Source: Trichodesmium erythraeum GBRTRLIN201
GTDB lineage: Bacteria > Cyanobacteriota > Cyanobacteriia > Cyanobacteriales > Microcoleaceae
Direction of reading: 5' to 3'
NCBI GenBank assembly: GCA_018457135.1
Contig: JAGGDU010000038.1
Coordinates: 1 to 52,207, forward strand
Length of the DNA stretch: 52,207 bases
Shown here piece after piece: positions 47,394 to 52,207 of this stretch. Positions within the stretch are counted from its first letter, which is position 1; each line of letters starts with the position of its first letter. The notes beneath the pieces were generated by a model, which was not told where the DNA came from, made no database searches, and saw nothing but the letters and a program-made list of their open reading frames with translations. The position numbers and the translations under genes are program-made.

Positions 47394-49017
47394 AAATTTT
47401 GATTCACCACTTATTACTAAGCTTGGATTATACCTCATCGTGTTCTTCAGAATTAATGTAGTGGATTTATACACCTGATCAAGTTTAAGTTGGGTCAAAC
47501 GATAGTAAAACCTAACAATAGTAAGTATTTTTTTTGATTGACAGATAAAAATTAGCTTATTATTTTTGTATTCAAATCATTCAGGAGAAATAATTATGCG
47601 GGTTTCAAACTATTACTATATTTAAATATCTTGCTTTTGCCTTTATTTGAGTATATTTTTTAATGGTTATTAGTCAGATAAAACTTAGCCTTGAATTAAA
47701 TTATAATCAATAAAAAATTATGCTACTATTTACTAATATTAGATAATAATAACAGCTTATAAAACAAAAATATTAATTATATTTACTCAAGCTTATAGTT
47801 TAATTAATTGACTAAAATCTTACCTAGTTTTAATCACAAAACAAACTATTATACAAGGATTAAAATTTATTCTTTTTACTATATTTTTGTCAAAAAAATG
47901 ATGTTATCTTAACTAAAAAATCGGAAAAATAAAGTAGATAAGTCTATAATTACTATCTATTTTGACTTAATATAGAAGTTTTAATAAAAATCATGACTGT
48001 TGGCATAGCTATTGTAAAATGACACTTTATTAATTTTTTTTTCGCATATTTCATTATTTATATTATGTAGATTATTCAATTGATGTAATTGTTAAAGTAG
48101 TTAATGATCATGAACAAATATTTGAACCAATAATTAAATTATTGGATAAATTTTTTTTACTATGAAGACCTTAAATATTAGAGAAAATACTATAAATCCA
48201 ACATTATTTTCACTATTTATATTATCAATATTATAAATATATCAAGATACATAATAATATTTTTTACGAATTTTTTTGGAAAAAGTAAATGGTTAAAATT
48301 TATCATTTTGTTAACTATTTATTGGCTAATTTTTTAGCAAATTTTACTTTATACAGATCAATATTTTTCAAAATTGGGGATAGGAAATTAGATAAAATAA
48401 CAACAATTAGTATATAATGCAGATATCAATTTAACCGAGAGGTTTTAAAGTAATAATTTAAGATGTTAGTCATCTTAAATTGCTGATATTTTAATGCCAT
48501 ATTTTAGATAAAATTGTTTAAATAAAACATATTTTTAAAGGTATTGTAAGAATAATTATTTATTTATTTAATTTTGGAGGCATAATTACTATTAGCTGTA
48601 TAAGTATTTTAATCTAATTTTTCAAGTTTTTTCCTATATATTTGATACAGCAATTTTTTTATGTAGTTTATGCTCACAATTAGTACAATAAATTTTATAT
48701 ATAATTATAATTAATTGTAAAAATTAAGTTCACCGCCATTTTAACCATACTGAATTCAATTTTTAATCAAAGCACCCAAACTATGTCATAAATTGATTTT
48801 AATAATTTAGTATTTCTTGCTATACTTTAAATATTCAAGCTTTTAACTACAATAAAATCTTACTGTTTAACTAATTGATGAGGATATTCTCATGGGAAAG
48901 CTTCTATTTGTTTGACAATATTTTGTGTATATCTTTATTCTAAAATTCACTAAAATATGAATCAAACAAAAAAATATCTTAAAAAACTTGTAAAAACTCA
49001 GGAGGAAAATAGTTTAT
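47394..49017. other. Extremely AT-rich spacer of 1.6 kb
   Basis: The poorest GC stretch in the window, between the divergent REC-CheC and cheA genes. No ORF or RNA was recognised, and many A/T runs are present. It holds promoters for both signalling genes. A curved-DNA regulatory or origin-like role cannot be judged by eye; I saw no DnaA-box cluster. Confidence 0.5.
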
Positions 49018-49059
49018 ATGCTGGCTGTTTTCCTTTCACCGTTAAATCAAGGATTATAA
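49018..49059 (+). CDS. Possible 13-residue leader peptide upstream of cheA
   Basis: ATG CTG GCT ... TAA encodes MLAVFLSPLNQGL. It is preceded by AGGAGG (49000-49005), the best Shine-Dalgarno match in this part of the window, 12 bases away. It ends 22 bases before the cheA start, which itself has no good ribosome binding site. It could couple translation to cheA or be chance. Confidence 0.3.
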   Translation: MLAVFLSPLNQGL

Positions 49060-49081
49060 CGGAAGTCGCCAACAGCTATGG

Positions 49082-51487
49082 ATGAAAATGGAAATAGATG
49101 AAGATATTCAAGCTTTCCTAATTGACAGCTATGAAACTATTAATAAGCTAGAGAGTGATTTGGTAGCACTAGAAAAACACTCGATAAATCCTGAGTTGAT
49201 CCAATGTATTTATCGTTCGCTTCATACTTTAAAAGGAAACAGTGGATTTCTCGGTTTAGATACCCTTCAATCTTTAGCTCATGCAGGGGAAAATTTATTG
49301 GCCTGTTTGCAAGATGGTAGAATTATTATCACTCCTGAGATTATGAATGTTTTACTTCAGGCCATTGATGGGATTAAACAAATTCTCTACTGTCTTGAAA
49401 CAACGGGAAAACAAGGAGATTATAACTATAACTCCCTCTTAAAGAATTTGGCAAGTATCACCTCATCAGAACAGACTGAAAAAGCCCAAACAGAGGTTTC
49501 TTTAGACTATGAAGATTCTTGGCCTCAGTTGGAAAAAGTAGACAATTCTTCTCAAAATTTGAGCACCACTGATGCTCAACAGACAGCCTTTGTTGAGGAA
49601 CAAGCACTCCCTGAAAAAACCGAGCAATTATTGAATACTTCAGAGATTTCTTCAACGCTTCCTTTATCAGGAAATCTCTCGGAAGATATACTAACTACTA
49701 ATTTAACTGCAAGTATCTCAGGTAATTACATTCGAGTAGATGTACAACTGTTGAATCAATTGATGAATTTGGTGGGGGAGTTGGTCTTATGTCGTAACCA
49801 AGTCTTGGTATTTAATAATAGACAGACTGATAGTGTTTTTGGTGATACTTCCCAACGTTTAGACTTAATAACAACAGAATTACAAGAAGGGTTAATGAAA
49901 ACTCTGTTGCAACCAATTCGTAAAATTTGGAATAAATTTCCTAGAGTAGTGCGGGATTTATCTTTGTCCTTAGGCAAAGAAATAAATTTAGAAATGGAAG
50001 GAGAAGAAACGGAGCTAGATAAAACCTTAATTGAAGCTATTTCAGATCCCCTCACCCATTTAGTGCGTAATTGTGTGGATCATGGTATTGAACACCCAGA
50101 TATTAGAATTAGTAAAGGTAAACCACCTATCGGTAGACTTTGGTTAAGAGCTTTCCATGAAAGTGGTTATGTCAATATAGAGATAGGGGATGATGGGAGA
50201 GGAATTGATATAAAAAGGATTAAAGCTAAAGCTCTTCAGCGTCATATTATTACTCATGAGCAAGCATCCTCTTTAACTGAAAATGAGGCATATAATCTGA
50301 TTTTTATTCCAGGATTTTCTACTGCTCCAAAAATCACTAATATCTCAGGACGTGGAATAGGGATGGATGTAGTCCGAAATAACATCGAAAAAATTAGTGG
50401 TACTATTAATATTTCCAGCCAACTAGGTCAGGGAACTACTTTTAAATTAAAAATTCCCCTGACTTTAGCTATTATCCCTACCTTAATTGTTACTACTAAT
50501 GGCGATCGTTATGCAATCCCCCAAGTTAGTTTATTAGAATTAGTACGTCTGGAAGGGAAAGATGCTAAAAAAAAGGTAGAAATGGTTCATGGTGCCCCTA
50601 TTTATCGATTGCGGGGTAATCTTCTGCCTCTTGTATATTTAGATAATGTACTACAATTGGAAGCAAATAAGTCCCACCGTTATCCTTTGGCCACTCCCTG
50701 GTTAGAGGGTGTAAGTCTCAAGGGACAAAGTGATAACCTTGATATTCTCAATATTGTTGTTGTGCAAGCCGCGCATCAGTCTTTTGGTTTAGTGGTTGAC
50801 GCTATTAATGATACTCAAGAAATTGTAGTTAAACCTCTAGGAAGACAGCTCAAAAAGATTTCTTGTTTTGCTGGAGCAACAATTATGGGAGATGGAAAGG
50901 TAGCATTGATTTTAGATATTCAGGGACTAGCTCAAACTGTTCATCTTGTTTCAGAAGAAAAAGATTCCTTGATAATAGCGCTAGAAAGTGAACCTCAACA
51001 AGCTTTTGATGAGTTGGAGATGTTATTGTTATTTTCTGGACCTGCTCACCGACGGATGGCTATTGCTAGGTCTAAGGTTGCTCGTTTGGAGGAATTTCCC
51101 ATTAGTTCTGTAGAGCATGTTGGTAATCAAAAGGTGATTCAATATCGTGAAAAAATCTTACCTTTGATTTATTTATCAGAGTTTTTTGCTACAAATCAAT
51201 TATCTTCTCAAAGCCAAAATGTTCCTCAATTATTAACTATTCAAGTGGTTGTAGTAGTGATAGATGAGGATAATTTAGTAGGATTTGTGGTGGAGCAAAT
51301 TATGGATATTGTGGAACAAGAAATTAAGATTAAATATGCTGCTATTGAAAAAGGAATTGATTATGCGGCAGTTATTCAGGAGAGGGTGACAGAAATTTTG
51401 AATGTGGAGGAAATAGTTAAGGTGGCTAATTTAAAGTTTGATAGAAATTTTAAAGAGCAATTGTCAGACAAACAACTGGCAACATGA
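49082..51487 (+). CDS. cheA: CheA-type chemotaxis histidine kinase with two CheW-like domains
   Basis: 801 aa. The P1 phosphotransfer domain has H48 (RSLHTLKGNSGFLG). A variable linker (about 115-215) contains no recognisable P2. The dimerisation segment (LLNQLMNLVGELVLCRNQ) is followed by the ATPase domain with LVRNCVDHGIEHP (N box), GDDGRGID (G1) and GRGIGMDVV (G2). Two CheW-like SH3 domains come last (about 465-605 and 640-790). Kinase residues look intact. It lacks a C-terminal receiver, unlike several cyanobacterial CheA hybrids. It probably drives motility or pilus signalling, or another chemosensory output, with the CheW encoded 206 bp downstream. Confidence 0.92.
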   Translation: MKMEIDEDIQAFLIDSYETINKLESDLVALEKHSINPELIQCIYRSLHTLKGNSGFLGLDTLQSLAHAGENLLACLQDGRIIITPEIMNVLLQAIDGIKQILYCLETTGKQGDYNYNSLLKNLASITSSEQTEKAQTEVSLDYEDSWPQLEKVDNSSQNLSTTDAQQTAFVEEQALPEKTEQLLNTSEISSTLPLSGNLSEDILTTNLTASISGNYIRVDVQLLNQLMNLVGELVLCRNQVLVFNNRQTDSVFGDTSQRLDLITTELQEGLMKTLLQPIRKIWNKFPRVVRDLSLSLGKEINLEMEGEETELDKTLIEAISDPLTHLVRNCVDHGIEHPDIRISKGKPPIGRLWLRAFHESGYVNIEIGDDGRGIDIKRIKAKALQRHIITHEQASSLTENEAYNLIFIPGFSTAPKITNISGRGIGMDVVRNNIEKISGTINISSQLGQGTTFKLKIPLTLAIIPTLIVTTNGDRYAIPQVSLLELVRLEGKDAKKKVEMVHGAPIYRLRGNLLPLVYLDNVLQLEANKSHRYPLATPWLEGVSLKGQSDNLDILNIVVVQAAHQSFGLVVDAINDTQEIVVKPLGRQLKKISCFAGATIMGDGKVALILDIQGLAQTVHLVSEEKDSLIIALESEPQQAFDELEMLLLFSGPAHRRMAIARSKVARLEEFPISSVEHVGNQKVIQYREKILPLIYLSEFFATNQLSSQSQNVPQLLTIQVVVVVIDEDNLVGFVVEQIMDIVEQEIKIKYAAIEKGIDYAAVIQERVTEILNVEEIVKVANLKFDRNFKEQLSDKQLAT

Positions 51488-51537
51488 AAGGTGAAACTTC
51501 TCTGGAAAATACAGCAATTCTTAGAAAAGGAAAAAGC

Positions 51538-51576
51538 ACTAGCAAAAACCAATAAACATAAGTTTTTGCTGGTTTT
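51538..51576 (+). terminator. Terminator-like hairpin between cheA and cheW
   Basis: AGCAAAAAC (51541-51549) pairs with GTTTTTGCT (51562-51570); the stem extends outward by CACT/GGT pairs with one wobble. A short T-run follows (51573-51576). It lies 53 bases past the cheA stop and could separate or attenuate transcription into cheW. Confidence 0.5.
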
Positions 51577-51693
51577 CCGACCTCAGCTAAACCTACAGTA
51601 TTATTAAGTATTAAGTTTAGAGAGTTGAAGCTAAACTACAAACAAAGACTTTTTTATAACTAATTATCTAAACATAAGATTTGCTTATAAAAA

Positions 51694-52149
51694 ATGGAAA
51701 ATCTAATTCAAAAACCGACTCAAGAAAATAAATTTTGTACTTTTTACCTGGACAAACTATTCTTGGGAATAGAGGTAGAAAAAGTGCAAGAAATTATTCG
51801 TTATCAAAAGATAACTCATGTTCCTTTATCCTCACCAGAAGTGGCTGGATTAATTAATCTTCGGAGTCAAATTGTGATTGCGATTGATTTGCGAAGGAGA
51901 TTGAATTTAACTGATAATAAAATGGAAAAATTACCTCTTAATGTAGTAATATCTTCTGAAGATGAAACAGTTAGTTTATTAGTGGATGAAGTTGGGGATG
52001 TTATTGATGTATCTCAAGAGAGTTTTGAAAAGCCACCGGAAACATTGAGAGGAAAAGTACGGAGATTAATTCGAGGCGCTTATAAGCTAGAAAAACAACT
52101 TTTACTAATTCTTGATGTGGAAAAAGTAATTAATATAAATGTTATTTAG
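51694..52149 (+). CDS. cheW: CheW-type chemotaxis adaptor
   Basis: 151 aa. A single CheW domain: FCTFYLDKLFLGIEVEKVQEIIRYQ, then the signature AGLINLRSQIVIAIDLRRRL and VSLLVDEVGDVIDV. It couples receptors to the CheA kinase. It lies 206 bp downstream of cheA on the same strand, so it is likely part of the same chemosensory set, although a hairpin lies between. No receptor, CheR or CheB is visible before the right edge. Confidence 0.94.
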   Translation: MENLIQKPTQENKFCTFYLDKLFLGIEVEKVQEIIRYQKITHVPLSSPEVAGLINLRSQIVIAIDLRRRLNLTDNKMEKLPLNVVISSEDETVSLLVDEVGDVIDVSQESFEKPPETLRGKVRRLIRGAYKLEKQLLLILDVEKVININVI

Positions 52150-52207
52150 ACTCTATAGCAATCCCATATTGGTCGCAACAGATATAATAGTAAGAATAAC
52201 AGATCTA

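Overview
ORGANISM. The window looks like a marine filamentous cyanobacterium of the Trichodesmium/Okeania type. The evidence is a low GC content, a coding fraction of only about 60% by my own sum of intervals, many copies of the cyanobacterial octamer GCGATCGC, tandem heptamer repeats, decayed insertion sequences, and cyanobacterium-restricted genes such as the photosystem II S4-domain protein, the long HflX and the grxC-gshB pair. No rRNA, tRNA or CRISPR array was recognised. The assignment rests on content, not on a database match. LAYOUT. 1-10.9 kb: the 5' part of a Pro-Thr-Glu repeat gene, a SF1-like helicase/recombinase, a polytopic membrane protein, prmA and serA, a small membrane protein preceded by what looks like a decayed IS200/IS605 right end (omega-RNA-like), and the PSII S4 protein. 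11.3-13.1 kb: a decayed IS701-like transposase that cuts off a small Asn-rich ORF. 13.1-26.4 kb: housekeeping genes: AtzE-type amidase, KirBac potassium channel, Gfo/Idh/MocA oxidoreductase, gshB and grxC, hflX, ppsA. 26.9-30.8 kb: a mosaic island bounded by imperfect direct repeats of about 88 bp. It holds a C-terminal scrap of an AAA+ ATPase, a truncated and frameshifted AIPR-type abortive-infection gene, a long inverted repeat, an intact PIN-domain (DUF4935-like) gene and a 746-bp IS1 element with two amber stops. 30.9-35.6 kb: an LRAT-like hydrolase fused to a PspA-like coil, a second IS701-like scrap, a TspO-like membrane protein, an unknown small protein and ddl. 36.6-40.8 kb: a CHAT-protease/transmembrane/TPR protein and a shorter paralogue that lacks the protease. 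40.8-43.1 kb: a gene-poor stretch with a 90-bp MITE-like element that has a target duplication. 43.1-52.1 kb: a signalling block: HxlR regulator, PAS histidine kinase with an Rcp1-type receiver, a REC-CheC fusion, CheA and CheW. HOW THE GENES WORK TOGETHER. serA and prmA lie on the same strand, but 750 bp apart. grxC and gshB are 129 bp apart and form a glutathione redox unit. The kinase and its receiver (54 bp apart) are a cognate pair. CheA, CheW and the divergent REC-CheC phosphatase make a chemosensory core without visible receptor, CheR or CheB inside the window; the locus may continue past the right edge. The most unusual protein-level features are the CHAT-TM-TPR pair, the LRAT-PspA-like fusion and the AIPR/PIN island.
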